A stretch of 64,000 nt of DNA, from positions 186,001 to 250,000 of the forward strand of contig NZ_FCNT01000012.1 in the NCBI RefSeq assembly GCF_900021155.1. The letters are read 5' to 3'. Under the pieces are notes generated by a model. The model did not search any database. It was not told the DNA's origin and saw only the letters and a list, made by a program, of their open reading frames with translations. The translations under genes and the position numbers were made by a program. Origin of the DNA: Alistipes sp. CHKCI003. GTDB lineage: Bacteria > Bacteroidota > Bacteroidia > Bacteroidales > Rikenellaceae. Shown piece by piece: positions 9,777-18,341 of this stretch. The number at the start of each line of letters is the position of its first letter. Position 1 is the first letter of the stretch.

Positions 9777-10547
9777 CTATTCGGCCGTCTTCAGTTCGAA
9801 ATCGTCGGCGTCCATCCATGCGGGGAACGACTGACGGAAAGCGCGCTGCTCTTCGAGGTCGAGCGTTACGACCATCGTCCATTCGCCGCTTTCGGCATCG
9901 GCCAACGTGCGGCCGATGTAGTCCACGGCCATCGAATCGCCGATGTAGACCGCATCGGGATCGGTCCCCACGCGGTTCACGCCAATCACGTAGCACTGAT
10001 TCTCGATAGCGCGGGCGCGCAGCAGCGTACGCCACGCATCGCGTCGTTTGTTGTCCCACGAAGCACAGTAGATGATCGCGTCGTAGTCGCCGCGATTGCG
10101 GCTCCAGACAGGGAACCGCAGGTCGTAGCATACGAGCATCAGAAAACGGAATCCCTTGTATTCGACCACCACGCGGCGGTTGCCCGGAGTGTAGTCGCGC
10201 GCCTCGCCGCCCGGGCGGAACAGATGGTGCTTGTCGTATTGGGTCATCTTGCCCGACGGCTCGACGAAGAGCATGCGGTTGCGGTATTTCCCCTCCTCCT
10301 CGATCACCACGCTGCCGACGACGGCCTTGTTATATTCTCCAGCCCAGCGGCGCATGGCCGTAACCACGGCCCCGTCCATCGGCTCGGCGACCACCGAGGG
10401 GCGCAGCTTGAATCCCGTGGCGAACATTTCGGGCAGCACCACCACGTCGGCCGCCGCCTCGGCCACCACTTTTTCGATGCGGGCGAGATTGTGTCCGATC
10501 TCCTCCCACTCCATATCTACCTGACAAATTGCAACGTTCAGCTTCAT
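9777..10547 (-). CDS. Nitrilase-superfamily amidohydrolase, omega-amidase (YafV-like)
   Basis: A 256-residue cytoplasmic amidase, the length of E. coli YafV. The catalytic triad is visible: Glu40 in LPEMFATGF, Lys106 in YDKHHLF and Cys140 in LVCYDLRFPVW. The LRFPVW and RARAIENQCYVIGVNRVG motifs are typical of the omega-amidase branch that hydrolyses alpha-ketoglutaramate and alpha-ketosuccinamate made by glutamine or asparagine transaminases. The start MKLNVAICQVDMEW is set by the family and by a TATATTTG box at 10567-10574. It is divergent from cvfB across a gap of about 105 bases. Confidence 0.9.
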   Translation of the reverse strand: MKLNVAICQVDMEWEEIGHNLARIEKVVAEAAADVVVLPEMFATGFKLRPSVVAEPMDGAVVTAMRRWAGEYNKAVVGSVVIEEEGKYRNRMLFVEPSGKMTQYDKHHLFRPGGEARDYTPGNRRVVVEYKGFRFLMLVCYDLRFPVWSRNRGDYDAIIYCASWDNKRRDAWRTLLRARAIENQCYVIGVNRVGTDPDAVYIGDSMAVDYIGRTLADAESGEWTMVVTLDLEEQRAFRQSFPAWMDADDFELKTAE

Positions 10548-10566
10548 TTGGTTTCGTAATTTGAAA

Positions 10567-10624
10567 CAAATATAGCAATTTTTCCTCCGATGCGCCGCGG
10601 AGCCCCGAAAAAATCGTATTTTTG
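10567..10624. promoter_or_regulatory. Divergent promoters of the omega-amidase and cvfB genes
   Basis: TATATTTG on the minus strand (10567-10574) serves the amidase, and TATTTTTG on the plus strand (10617-10624) serves cvfB. Both fit the TAnnTTTG consensus and are 20-30 bases from the start codons. Confidence 0.6.
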
Positions 10625-10652
10625 CAAACACGAAACCAATCCCCCATCCGCC

Positions 10653-11492
10653 ATGCTCAAAGCCGGACATACCCAGACCCTCACCGTTACGCGCGTATCG
10701 GAATACGGTCTTTACCTCGCCGACGAGGAGGGAGCCGAAGTGCTGCTCCCCAACCGCTACACTTCGCTCGCCGACAAGGCGGGCGACCGCAAGGAGGTCT
10801 TCGTCTACCACGATTCGGAAGACCGGCTGGTGGCCACGACCGAGACGCCGCTGCTCCGGGCGGGCGAAGCGGGCTTCCTGAAAGTCGTGGACAAAACCCC
10901 GCACGGCGCCTTTCTCGACTGGGGGCTCTACGGCAAGGACCTCTTTCTGCCCAACCGCAACCAGCAGGGCGGCGTCTTCACGGGCCACAGTTACGTCGTC
11001 TACCTCTACGAAGACGACATCACAGGCCGGTGCGTGGCGACGCAGCGGCTCAAAAGTTTCATCAACAACGACACGATCACCGTAAAACCCCGCGAAGAGG
11101 TTCCTCTGCTGGTCGCGTCGGAAAGCCCGATCGGCTACCGCGTAATCGTCCGGAACCGCCACTGGGGGATGCTCTACCGCAACCAGCTCTTCCGACCCGT
11201 GGCCGTCGGCGACCGGCTCACGGGATTCGTGAGCCGCATCACCGAGGACAACCGCATCGACGTGAGCCTCCAGCGGCAGGGCTATGCACAGGTCAAAGAC
11301 TCCGCCGACGTACTGCGCCGGATGCTCCGCGACAACGGAGGCTCGCTCCCACTGGGCGACCGGAGCGCGCCGGAGGAGATCGCCGCACGTACCGCGATGA
11401 GCAAAAAGGCATTCAAGCGGGCGCTCGGCATGCTGCTCAAAAGCGGCGAAGCGGAGGCCACGGACGAAGGAATCAAACTCACGGACAGATAA
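10653..11492 (+). CDS. cvfB: S1 RNA-binding domain protein, CvfB/YitL family
   Basis: A 279-residue protein with the CvfB layout: several S1-like OB folds (about 1-60, 65-130, 145-220) and a C-terminal winged helix (SKKAFKRALGMLLKSGEAE, about 245-279). Typical motifs are EYGLYLADEEGAEVLLPN and GAFLDWGLYGKDLFLPNRNQ. The family binds RNA, and the namesake in Staphylococcus affects virulence gene expression; the precise role in Bacteroidetes is not known. Start chosen at MLKAGHTQTLTV, 29 bases after the promoter box. The stop overlaps the ATG of the next gene (TAATG), so the two are translated together. Confidence 0.88.
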   Translation: MLKAGHTQTLTVTRVSEYGLYLADEEGAEVLLPNRYTSLADKAGDRKEVFVYHDSEDRLVATTETPLLRAGEAGFLKVVDKTPHGAFLDWGLYGKDLFLPNRNQQGGVFTGHSYVVYLYEDDITGRCVATQRLKSFINNDTITVKPREEVPLLVASESPIGYRVIVRNRHWGMLYRNQLFRPVAVGDRLTGFVSRITEDNRIDVSLQRQGYAQVKDSADVLRRMLRDNGGSLPLGDRSAPEEIAARTAMSKKAFKRALGMLLKSGEAEATDEGIKLTDR

Positions 11493-12256
11493 TGGCTAAG
11501 ATCGCAACGGCGGAGCGCGTCTCGCGCGACGCCTCGGACAACTTCGTATTCCAACGCTCGTTGCTGGCCTATCACGCCGCAGCCGAACGCATCGAAGGCG
11601 AAGTGCTCGAAATCGGAACCGGCGCGGGATACGGCGTCGAAGTCGTCGCACCCCGCGCCTCGCATTTCGTTACGGTGGACAAACACGTGCCCGAAAGAGG
11701 CTTTGCGGACATGGAACGGGTCGTGTTCCAGCAGGCTGTGGTACCGCCGCTCTGCTTCGCGTCGAACAGTTTCGACTGCGTGATCTCGTTCCAAGTGATC
11801 GAACACATCCGCCGCGACCGCGAATTCGTGCGCGAGGTGCGGCGGGTGCTGCGTCCGGGCGGACGATTCGTCCTGACCACGCCCAACGCCCCGATGTCCC
11901 TCACGCGCAACCCGTGGCACGTCCGCGAATACACCGCCGGACAATTGCGCAACCTGCTCGAATGCGAATTCGCCGGGGTCGAAGCGCTCGGCGTCTTCGG
12001 CAACGAAAAGGTGATGGAGTACTACGAAAAGAACCGCCGCAGCGTCGAGCGCATCACGCGCTTCGATCTGCTGGACCTCCAGCACCGGCTGCCGCGCAAA
12101 CTGCTGCAACTGCCCTACGATCTGCTGAACCGCCTCAACCGCCGGCGGCTGCTTCGTGCCGACGGCGAACTCACGCGCTCGATCACGATGGACGACTATC
12201 GCATCGGCCCCGTCTCGGACACGTGTTTCGACCTCTTTTACGTCGCACGAAAGTAA
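11492..12256 (+). CDS. Class I SAM-dependent methyltransferase
   Basis: A 254-residue cytoplasmic methyltransferase of the Methyltransf_11 type. Motif I is VLEIGTGAGYGVE (about 37-49), and the post-motif region has FDCVISFQVIEHI and RVLRPGGRFVLTTPN. The C-terminal third is basic and ends in CFDLFYVARK, typical of Bacteroidetes homologues whose substrate is unknown. The ATG overlaps the cvfB stop by one base, so the genes form a coupled pair. Downstream 299 bases to umuD hold no gene that I can support. Confidence 0.85.
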   Translation: MAKIATAERVSRDASDNFVFQRSLLAYHAAAERIEGEVLEIGTGAGYGVEVVAPRASHFVTVDKHVPERGFADMERVVFQQAVVPPLCFASNSFDCVISFQVIEHIRRDREFVREVRRVLRPGGRFVLTTPNAPMSLTRNPWHVREYTAGQLRNLLECEFAGVEALGVFGNEKVMEYYEKNRRSVERITRFDLLDLQHRLPRKLLQLPYDLLNRLNRRRLLRADGELTRSITMDDYRIGPVSDTCFDLFYVARK

Positions 12257-12555
12257 CCGCGCAACGCAGGCTTTCTCCGCCGCACGTTCGTCTTCGCCGC
12301 GCCCGACGGGAACCTTCACGGTCTTGTCTGCGGTCAGGCACGGGGACAGGCGCGGAAACGATCGTGCTGAAAGGGCGGGAACGGACGCACGGAGGCGCGG
12401 GCGAACGGACCGGGAGTAAGCACCCGAAAACGGTCCCGACCGGACCGGCACGCTTCCGCCGGATCATCCGACCGGAGTTTTCGCCACACCCGTCAAAGAT
12501 TTTCCTGCGCACGGAGGAACGGTTTTTGCCTTCCGGAGCGGAAACACCTGCGCGT

Positions 12556-12993
12556 ATGGAAGCTTCCGACGACAAACTGAAAATCTACCGGCCCGAACCG
12601 GCCGGACCGCTCGAAATTCCGCTGGCCGAAAGCGGCGTGCATGCGGGCTTTCCCTCTCCGGCCGACGACTTTCTCGAAGGATCGCTGGACCTGAACCGGC
12701 TGGTCGTCCGGCACCCCGAAGCGACCTTTTTCGCCCGTGTGGAGGGGGATTCGATGCAAGGCGAGGGAATCGCCGAAGGCGATCTGCTGGTGGTGGACAA
12801 GGCGGTGGAGCCGTACGACGGCTGTCTGGCCGTGGCATACGTCGACGGAGAGTTCACGCTCAAGCGCGTACGGATCGAACCGCACCGGATTCTGCTCGTG
12901 CCGGCCAATCCGAAATACCGGACCATCGAGGTCTCGCCCGACCGCGAATTCGCGGTCTGGGGCGTGGTGAAATGGATCCTTAAAAGCGTCTGA
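12556..12993 (+). CDS. umuD: UmuD-like translesion synthesis protease subunit
   Basis: A 145-residue S24 family self-cleaving protein, subunit of DNA polymerase V. The Ala30-Gly31 cleavage site sits in ESGVHAGFPSPADD. The catalytic dyad is Ser66 (VEGDSMQGEGI) and Lys103 (FTLKRV). Length is that of the family and no DNA-binding domain is present, which separates it from LexA. umuC follows in the same direction but 661 bases away, unlike the usual overlapping arrangement. The frame is open upstream of the chosen ATG but that part does not resemble UmuD. Confidence 0.92.
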   Translation: MEASDDKLKIYRPEPAGPLEIPLAESGVHAGFPSPADDFLEGSLDLNRLVVRHPEATFFARVEGDSMQGEGIAEGDLLVVDKAVEPYDGCLAVAYVDGEFTLKRVRIEPHRILLVPANPKYRTIEVSPDREFAVWGVVKWILKSV

Positions 12994-13654
12994 CGGCCCG
13001 CGCCCCGCGCCCGCAGCGACGGAAACGACGGCAGATGCGGCGGCGACACGTGCGCTCTTTACGTCCTGCACCGGCATTCGCTCCTGCCGCGCCGCACAGC
13101 ATCACCGCGTGTTTTGCGGGGAGCAAACATACGATGCAGGCTTCGTTTCCGAAGCGGAGCCTGTCCTGTCCGGACGCACTCGATCCCGCCTGCCGCGCTC
13201 CAGCTCCAGAGAGGGGCGAAACCGCGCACGCGACCGGAAACGTCGAAACCCGACGGCCCGAGCCGAAAACGGCCTCCGATAGTCCCGGGATGCCGAAGGC
13301 AGCGCCCCTTCGATGCTGTGCGCACGGCGGATCGTGCGGCACCGGGGCAAGATGGCAGCTGCGAAGCTTCATCCGGGAAGACAATGCGAATCCCAACTGC
13401 GGCAGCTGCGCAGATACGCTGCCGACGGCAAAAACCCGTGCGGCATCGGGGCGGGATGGCGGCTGAGAAGCCTCATCCGGGAAGATAACGCCCCGCAGCG
13501 GCGTTCGTTCAACACGGTCGCCCGATGCCGGACAGGCCGCAACGATTCCGCCGGCGGACACGGCCGCCCCGCGCACCGACCGGAGGCGGACGGCCGCCCG
13601 AACCGGAAACGGGCGCTCACGGAACGACGACAGACAACATAGAGACAATAACCG
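12994..13654. other. Long gap between umuD and umuC without a convincing gene
   Basis: Open frames here overlap on several frames and are rich in Arg, Pro and Ala, which is usual for GC-rich noncoding DNA. The only clear structure is a pair of direct repeats (13334-13387 and 13438-13491). Confidence 0.5.
13334..13491 (+). repeat. Two direct repeats of about 54 bp, period 104 bp
   Basis: The copies begin GTGCGGCA.CGGGGC and share ATGGC.GCTG.GAAGC.TCATCCGGGAAGA. I count about seven to eight differences in 54 positions. They lie inside the umuD-umuC gap. Origin and role are unknown. Confidence 0.75.
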
Positions 13655-14914
13655 ATGTACGGATTAGCGGACTGCAACAATTTTTACGCATCGTGCGAAC
13701 GGGTGTTCGATCCGTCGCTCGCGGAACGCCCCATCGTCGTGCTTTCGAACAACGACGGTTGCGTCATAGCACGCTCCAACGAAGCCAAGGAGCTGGGCAT
13801 CGCAATGGGTGTTCCCTACTTCCGGATCAGAGAACTCGTCCGCAGAAACGACGTGGCCGTTTTCTCGTCCAACTTCGTCCTGTACGGAGATATGTCGCGC
13901 CGCGTGATGAACCTCCTCCGGCGTTTCGCCCCCGCCGAGGTCTACTCCATCGACGAAGCGTTTCTCGACTTCACGGGATTCGACGAAGAGACCCTCCGCC
14001 AGCAGGGACTCGAAATCGTCCGCACCGTGCGACGCCACACGGGCATTCCGCTCAGTCTCGGCATCGCACCGACCAAAACACTGGCCAAGATCGCATCGAA
14101 ACTCTGCAAGCGTTATCCCAAGCTCGGCGGCTGCTGCTTCATGCACCGCCCCGAGCAGATCGAAAAGGTCCTCCGCAAATTCCCGATCGGCGATGTCTGG
14201 GGCATCGGCCACCGGTGGGCCGCCCTGCTTGAGACGCGGAACATCCGCACGGCTTGGGACTTCACGCAGTTGCCGCAGGAGTGGATCCGCAAACGAATGG
14301 GCGTCGTGGGTCTCCGGATGCAGCGGGAACTGAAGGGCGAGCCGTGCATCGGATTCGAACAAATGCCCGCCGACAAGAAACAGATCGCCACGACGCGCAC
14401 CTTCGCCCGCGACACGGGCGATTACGAGGAGCTGCATCGGTGCATCGCCCAATACGCGGCGGCCTGCGCCGAAAAACTGCGTGCGCAACACGGGTTGTGC
14501 GCCGAGATCGCCGTATTTCTACTCACGAACCGCCATCGGGAAGAGGTGCCGCAGTCCTACGAGAGCCGGCTCCTCAAACTCTCCGTGCCGACCGATAGCA
14601 CGCTGGAACTGACGGCTTACGCGGCGCAGCTGCTCCGACAACTCTGCCGCAAAGGCTTCGTTTACAAACGTGCGGGAGTGATTCTCTCCGACATACGCCC
14701 CAAATGCGGCGTGCAGCGCGACCTGTTCGATGCGGCCGACCGCGCCCGGCACGACCGGCTGATGGCGGCGATGGACCGACTGAACGCCGTCTACGGACGC
14801 CACAAGGTCGCAACGGCTGCCGAAGGTTTCGAACCCTTCAAAATGAACCGCAACCACTTGTCCCGCAAATTCACGACCGACTGGGCGCAGATCATTCGGG
14901 TCAAATCGACCTGA
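13655..14914 (+). CDS. umuC: DNA polymerase V catalytic subunit, Y-family
   Basis: A 419-residue translesion DNA polymerase. Metal-binding residues are Asp6 ([15 protein letters not shown]) and Asp100-Glu101 ([12 protein letters not shown]). The finger motif [15 protein letters not shown], the palm sequence [14 protein letters not shown], and the DVWGIGHRW helix-hairpin-helix follow in order. The C-terminal DUF4113-like part ([26 protein letters not shown]) marks UmuC rather than DinB. It lies between umuD and a SRAP gene, giving a damage-tolerance block. No TAnnTTTG box is obvious just upstream. Confidence 0.95.
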   Translation: MYGLADCNNFYASCERVFDPSLAERPIVVLSNNDGCVIARSNEAKELGIAMGVPYFRIRELVRRNDVAVFSSNFVLYGDMSRRVMNLLRRFAPAEVYSIDEAFLDFTGFDEETLRQQGLEIVRTVRRHTGIPLSLGIAPTKTLAKIASKLCKRYPKLGGCCFMHRPEQIEKVLRKFPIGDVWGIGHRWAALLETRNIRTAWDFTQLPQEWIRKRMGVVGLRMQRELKGEPCIGFEQMPADKKQIATTRTFARDTGDYEELHRCIAQYAAACAEKLRAQHGLCAEIAVFLLTNRHREEVPQSYESRLLKLSVPTDSTLELTAYAAQLLRQLCRKGFVYKRAGVILSDIRPKCGVQRDLFDAADRARHDRLMAAMDRLNAVYGRHKVATAAEGFEPFKMNRNHLSRKFTTDWAQIIRVKST

Positions 14915-14954
14915 AACCGCACCGTCGCAACTCTCAATCTACTCTATATAACTT

Positions 14955-15650
14955 ATGTGCTACCACACCGCCCTGATCGCCGACCCCGTCCAGCTCGGCC
15001 GCCGCTTCGGCCGCAGCGTCGACCGGATCGGAGACTTCCGCCCGCTCTACCACGTGTCGGCATTCTCCCATGCGGAATATCCCGTCGTTACGGCCGACGC
15101 ACAGATCGGCCTCTTCCGCTGGGGACTGATCCCTTTCTGGACCCGCGGTCTCGAAGATGCGCTGGCGATCCGCAACCGCACGATCAACGCCCGTGCGGAA
15201 ACGGTTTTCGTCAAACCCTCCTTCCGCGAACCGATCCGCCGCAAACGCTGTCTCGTTCCGGCATCGGGCTATTTCGACTGGCGGCACGAAGCGGACCGGA
15301 AAATCCCGTACTACATCACCGTCCGCGACCGTCCCATTTTCGCATTCGCGGGGATTTACGACTGCTGGCACGACGAAACGACGGACGAAACGGCGGCGAC
15401 CTACTCCATCCTCACGGTTCCGGCCGCCGGGCCGATGCGCCGCATTCACAACTCCCGCTACAGGATGCCGCTGATCCTGCGTAACGAAGACGAAGAGCGC
15501 TGGCTCGATCCCCGTCTGACGGATGCAGAAATCGCGGAGTTTTTCACTCCTCCGCCCGGATCAAAAATGCAGTGCGAAATCATCCGCAGCGACTTTCTGC
15601 GCAAAGATGCCGGAGACCCCACGATCCTGACGCCGGCCGCGCAACCGTAA
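14955..15650 (+). CDS. SOS response-associated peptidase, SRAP/YedK/HMCES family
   Basis: A 231-residue protein of the family that forms a thiazolidine DNA-protein crosslink with abasic sites in single-stranded DNA. Catalytic Cys2 (MCYHTA) is present, as are WGLIPFW, INARAET with Asn78, and IHNSRYRMPLIL with the active-site His. The conserved Glu of the family motif (E. coli YedK FADGWFEW) is Asp108 here (PASGYFDW, codon GAC at 15276-15278). It follows umuC after 40 bases in the same direction and probably belongs to the same damage response. Confidence 0.9.
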   Translation: MCYHTALIADPVQLGRRFGRSVDRIGDFRPLYHVSAFSHAEYPVVTADAQIGLFRWGLIPFWTRGLEDALAIRNRTINARAETVFVKPSFREPIRRKRCLVPASGYFDWRHEADRKIPYYITVRDRPIFAFAGIYDCWHDETTDETAATYSILTVPAAGPMRRIHNSRYRMPLILRNEDEERWLDPRLTDAEIAEFFTPPPGSKMQCEIIRSDFLRKDAGDPTILTPAAQP

Positions 15651-15849
15651 GCGCCGCACGTTTTTCTCCGACCGAAAGCCGCGCTTCGCGCGTCCTGCAG
15701 CTCTTTTTCCGGTGAAAAAGAGCCGGGGAATCGCAGCCGGCGGAGGAAATACGCTCCTACGAGACTCTTTTTCGAAAGACCCGGCATCGAAATTGGAACA
15801 CCTTTTGCAACGCCACATGTGCATTTATTTTAACAAATTTATTAAAATT

Positions 15850-16284
15850 ATGAAAAAGTTCTTACTTCTTCTGGTTTGTGCGGCTACCGCATTTTCCGTA
15901 AGCGCGGCGCCTCAAAAGGTCGATTTCGGTAAACTTCCGAAGAGCTCGCAGGAGTTCATCCAGAAAAATTTCCCGAAAGAGAAAGTCAAAGACGTGGAAA
16001 TGGACCGCGAGGCTTCGTGGGACAAATACACCGTCTTCTTCAACAGCGGCAACCAGATCTCGTTCGAAGGCGGCAGCGGCAACTGGTCGGAAATCATCAT
16101 GAAGAACGGTCCTGTTCCCGCAACGGCGATTCCCGTGAAAATCAAAACCTATGCAGGTGCCAAGTATCCCAACCTGCACATCATGATGCTCGCCACGACC
16201 GCCGACGGCTATAAAGCCAAACTCTCGGACGGCACGTTCCTCTACTTCGACAGCAACGGCGACTTCGTGAAAGCCGAGAAATAG
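15850..16284 (+). CDS. PepSY-like (DUF2874) periplasmic protein
   Basis: A 144-residue exported protein: signal peptide about 1-20 (MKKFLLLLVCAATAFSVSAA), then a PepSY-like fold with LPKSSQEFIQKNFPKEKVKDVEMDR and a repeated motif (VPVKIKTYAGAKYP region). DUF2874 proteins of Bacteroidetes are small periplasmic proteins of unknown role; resemblance to beta-lactamase-inhibitor-like PepSY folds is known for the family. It is transcribed alone; a large repeat-derived terminator (16309-16487) lies directly downstream. The 199-base gap before it holds no gene. Confidence 0.85.
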   Translation: MKKFLLLLVCAATAFSVSAAPQKVDFGKLPKSSQEFIQKNFPKEKVKDVEMDREASWDKYTVFFNSGNQISFEGGSGNWSEIIMKNGPVPATAIPVKIKTYAGAKYPNLHIMMLATTADGYKAKLSDGTFLYFDSNGDFVKAEK

Positions 16285-16308
16285 TTGTCGAGCTTCGCCG
16301 ATGCGACA

Positions 16309-16487
16309 AGGGGCTGTCCAACAAGTCCCGAAAATCGGAAATCACCCCTGTCGGAATTCATTCCGGCAGGGGTGAAATCGTTGGAATCAGACTTGTTAGA
16401 CAGCTCCTTTTTCATTCGTACTGCTCATCGGGAACTTTTCCCAATACGCAATTCTCTGAGGGTTGAAAAAGCTTGTCGGACAGCCCC
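16309..16487 (-). repeat. Dispersed terminator-like element, composite copy
   Basis: The minus-strand part 16401-16487 reads GGGGCTGTCCGACAAGC...GAGAATTGCGTATT.GGAAAAG...CAGTACGAAT.AAAAAGG and matches the copy at 35478-35595 closely. The plus-strand part 16309-16411 forms a long hairpin: GGGGCTGTCCAACAAGTC pairs with GACTTGTTAGACAGCTCC and is followed by T5, with an inner CACCCCTGTCGGAA / TTCCGGCAGGGGTG stem. It can terminate the PepSY-like gene. Confidence 0.75.
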
Positions 16488-16755
16488 GTTCATTCGTTCG
16501 CTCTGGAGCAGTCGCTTTCCCGCCTCGGCTGAGCCCGCACCTGCGTTCGCGTCTGCCATCGGTTCAGCGAAACGGTTCCGCTAAACGGGACCGTTCCGAA
16601 CGGACAATTCTCGGAGAGGCAAATTGAATCGGCTGGGGCCTGCTATCGTTACCCGGGCCGACGCCCGACGACGCTCTTGCGCCAAACAGCAATCACCCTG
16701 CACGGCAGATCCCGAAAGAGAGATGTCGCATCTTCCCCATATACGCAAAAATACT

Positions 16756-16782
16756 ACGGCACGATCGAGAAAATCGTGCCGT
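16756..16782 (-). terminator. Hairpin terminator of the DUF2795 gene
   Basis: The 10-bp stem ACGGCACGAT / ATCGTGCCGT with a 7-base loop lies 48 bases after the stop of the minus-strand DUF2795 gene and is followed by TAGTATTTTTG. The 270 bases to its left hold no gene that I can support. Confidence 0.6.
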
Positions 16783-16830
16783 TAAACATTCCGTATAATT
16801 ATTTCGAGCCTTTTCGGGCCGAAATTCATT

Positions 16831-17052
16831 TTAATACTCCTCCTCGTTGAAGAAAAAATCCTCCTTCGAGGGATAGTCGGGCCAAATATCTTCAATGGAC
16901 TCGTAAATATCGCCCTCGTCTTCGATTTCCTGCAAATTCTCAAGCACTTCGAGCGGAGCCCCAGAACGTGTAGCATAATCGATCAGCTCATCTTTCGTCG
17001 CAGGCCATGGAGCGTCTTCGAGTTTGGATGCCAATTCAAGTGTCCAGTACAT
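16831..17052 (-). CDS. DUF2795 family small acidic protein
   Basis: A 73-residue protein beginning MYWTLELASKLEDAPWPATKDELIDYATRSG. The pattern (helical, then EVLENLQEIEDEGDIYESIEDIWPDYP) is the conserved Bacteroidetes form of DUF2795; function is unknown. The C-terminus is very acidic (FFFNEEEY). I chose this Met rather than one 17 codons upstream because the family starts here. A TACTTTTG box at 17201-17208 on the same strand would give a leader of about 140 bases, which includes an inverted repeat at 17100-17123. Confidence 0.85.
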   Translation of the reverse strand: MYWTLELASKLEDAPWPATKDELIDYATRSGAPLEVLENLQEIEDEGDIYESIEDIWPDYPSKEDFFFNEEEY

Positions 17053-17099
17053 AGTCGTAAAATTTATAAGTTCTATTTTCCCAGTCGTTTCCCGCTTAG

Positions 17100-17208
17100 G
17101 CAATCACCGGGCAGGCCCGGATTGCACTCGGCTTGACAAAAACGTCCCTTATTTTGCTTGCCAACATCGCTTGCGAGTATCCTGTCTCAATACCGACTTG
17201 CAAAAGTA
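17100..17208 (-). promoter_or_regulatory. Promoter and long structured leader of the DUF2795 gene
   Basis: TACTTTTG (17201-17208) fits the -7 consensus. Between it and the start codon lies a GC-rich inverted repeat (CAATCCGGGC / GCCCGGTGATTG, 17100-17123). The spacing leaves room for a regulatory leader, but no known riboswitch was recognised. Confidence 0.4.
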
Positions 17209-17274
17209 TAAAAAAAACGATACAAACCAAGAAAATAGTATGAAACATCATGCATCTGTAACGGCCTCTTCGCA

Positions 17275-17826
17275 TCAGGGAATCCATAGCGTCTCTTCCA
17301 CAGCGAAATACTCCGTCAAGGTACGCCCCAGCAGATAAAAATAATCCGACAGCCTGTTGAGATAGACCAATGCCGACGGCTCCGCTCCGTACGCATGGTC
17401 GGCGCGCAGCGCAGCCCGTTCGGCACGCCGGCAGACGGTACGGCACACATGACACATCGAAACGGCCCGATGACCGCCCGGAATGGTGAATTTGGCAATC
17501 GGCGGCAGCGCCTCCTGCATCGCGTCGATCCGGCTTTCGAGCCACCCGGCAGCCTCCTCGCCCAACGGAACGACCTTGTCTTCGCCCCCTTTGCCCGTAG
17601 CAAGCGAAGCAGCGACCGTCATCAGCTGCGACAGGATGCGGTTCAGCTCTTCCACCCGATCCGCAAGCGACGGATCTTCGCGCAGACAATCGCCCAATAA
17701 GGCGGTAAAAGCCATCAATTCGTCCACCGTGCCATAGGCTTCGACCCGTTCGTCCGTCTTACGCACCCGTTCGCCTCCGACAAGCGAAGTCGTTCCATTA
17801 TCGCCCGTTCTGGTATATACTTTCAT
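17275..17826 (-). CDS. Cob(I)alamin adenosyltransferase, PduO type
   Basis: A 183-residue enzyme that transfers the adenosyl group of ATP to cobalt in corrinoids. The ATP-binding N-terminus KVYTRTGDNGTTSLVGGERV..KTDERVEAYGTVDEL, the VCRTVCRRAERAA helix and LNRLSDYFYLLGR are diagnostic. The start overlaps the stop of the upstream methyltransferase-like gene (ATGA, 17823-17826). It is the last gene of a three-gene overlapping unit; no other cobalamin gene is near. Confidence 0.93.
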   Translation of the reverse strand: MKVYTRTGDNGTTSLVGGERVRKTDERVEAYGTVDELMAFTALLGDCLREDPSLADRVEELNRILSQLMTVAASLATGKGGEDKVVPLGEEAAGWLESRIDAMQEALPPIAKFTIPGGHRAVSMCHVCRTVCRRAERAALRADHAYGAEPSALVYLNRLSDYFYLLGRTLTEYFAVEETLWIP

Positions 17827-18341
17827 ATTCTAAAATGTTGTTTCGGAAGGTATTTATTGTTGAATATCAACAGATAGCCCCGATTATCGACCGTCGTGGA
17901 GCCGTGTCCGGCCACGATGGCTCCGCACATCCGTTCCCGGTCGCGGTCGGCATAAGGTTCCATCACGGCGATCGTAGCGCCTCTCCCACAGGCGGTCCGC
18001 ACCAGCCGGAGCGTCTCCGCCTTCGGCAGCATGCGCGTTGCAACGCACAACTCGGCCGACGCCTCGTCGATCGCGAAAGTGCGGTATTCGCAGTGGGTCA
18101 TCAAGTTCTGCAACTCCATCGCCCGGCGCTCGGGAACCCCCGCCGCAACGAGCGCATCCCGCAGCGAAGTCTCCGCAGAGAGCAGTCTGTGCGACATGAA
18201 AACCTGCCGGACGACCGAATAGACGAACGGCGAATGCACGCCGTGTCCGCGGAAATAACGCGCCCGCGAGAGCCGATTGCGAAGCTCCCCGACCCGGGCC
18301 GACAAGTGCGGCAACCGAATATACCGCCCTCCCAACGTCAT
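17823..18341 (-). CDS. Short methyltransferase-like protein with GVHSPFVY motif
   Basis: A 172-residue protein whose N-terminal part (RYFRGHGVHSPFVYSVVRQVF, about 26-46) matches the entry motif of a Bacteroidetes family of class I SAM-dependent methyltransferases. The C-terminal end (YLLIFNNKYLPKQHFRI) also fits the family end. The SAM-binding glycine motif expected in between is not visible and the protein is clearly shorter than I would expect of the full-length enzymes. It is therefore either a non-catalytic derivative or an internal-deletion product that remains open. Both ends overlap neighbours by ATGA, so it is translated within the operon. Confidence 0.65.
   Translation of the reverse strand: MTLGGRYIRLPHLSARVGELRNRLSRARYFRGHGVHSPFVYSVVRQVFMSHRLLSAETSLRDALVAAGVPERRAMELQNLMTHCEYRTFAIDEASAELCVATRMLPKAETLRLVRTACGRGATIAVMEPYADRDRERMCGAIVAGHGSTTVDNRGYLLIFNNKYLPKQHFRI

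Noticed and set aside
16285..16584. Possible small gene after the PepSY-like gene
   Set aside because: Most of it is the dispersed terminator-like element; no ribosome-binding context and no protein-like composition.
17096..17274. Short membrane-helix peptide frame (FHTIFLVCIVFFILLQVG) before the DUF2795 gene
   Set aside because: It overlaps the TACTTTTG promoter and leader of the DUF2795 gene and continues from an out-of-frame reading of the adenosyltransferase gene.
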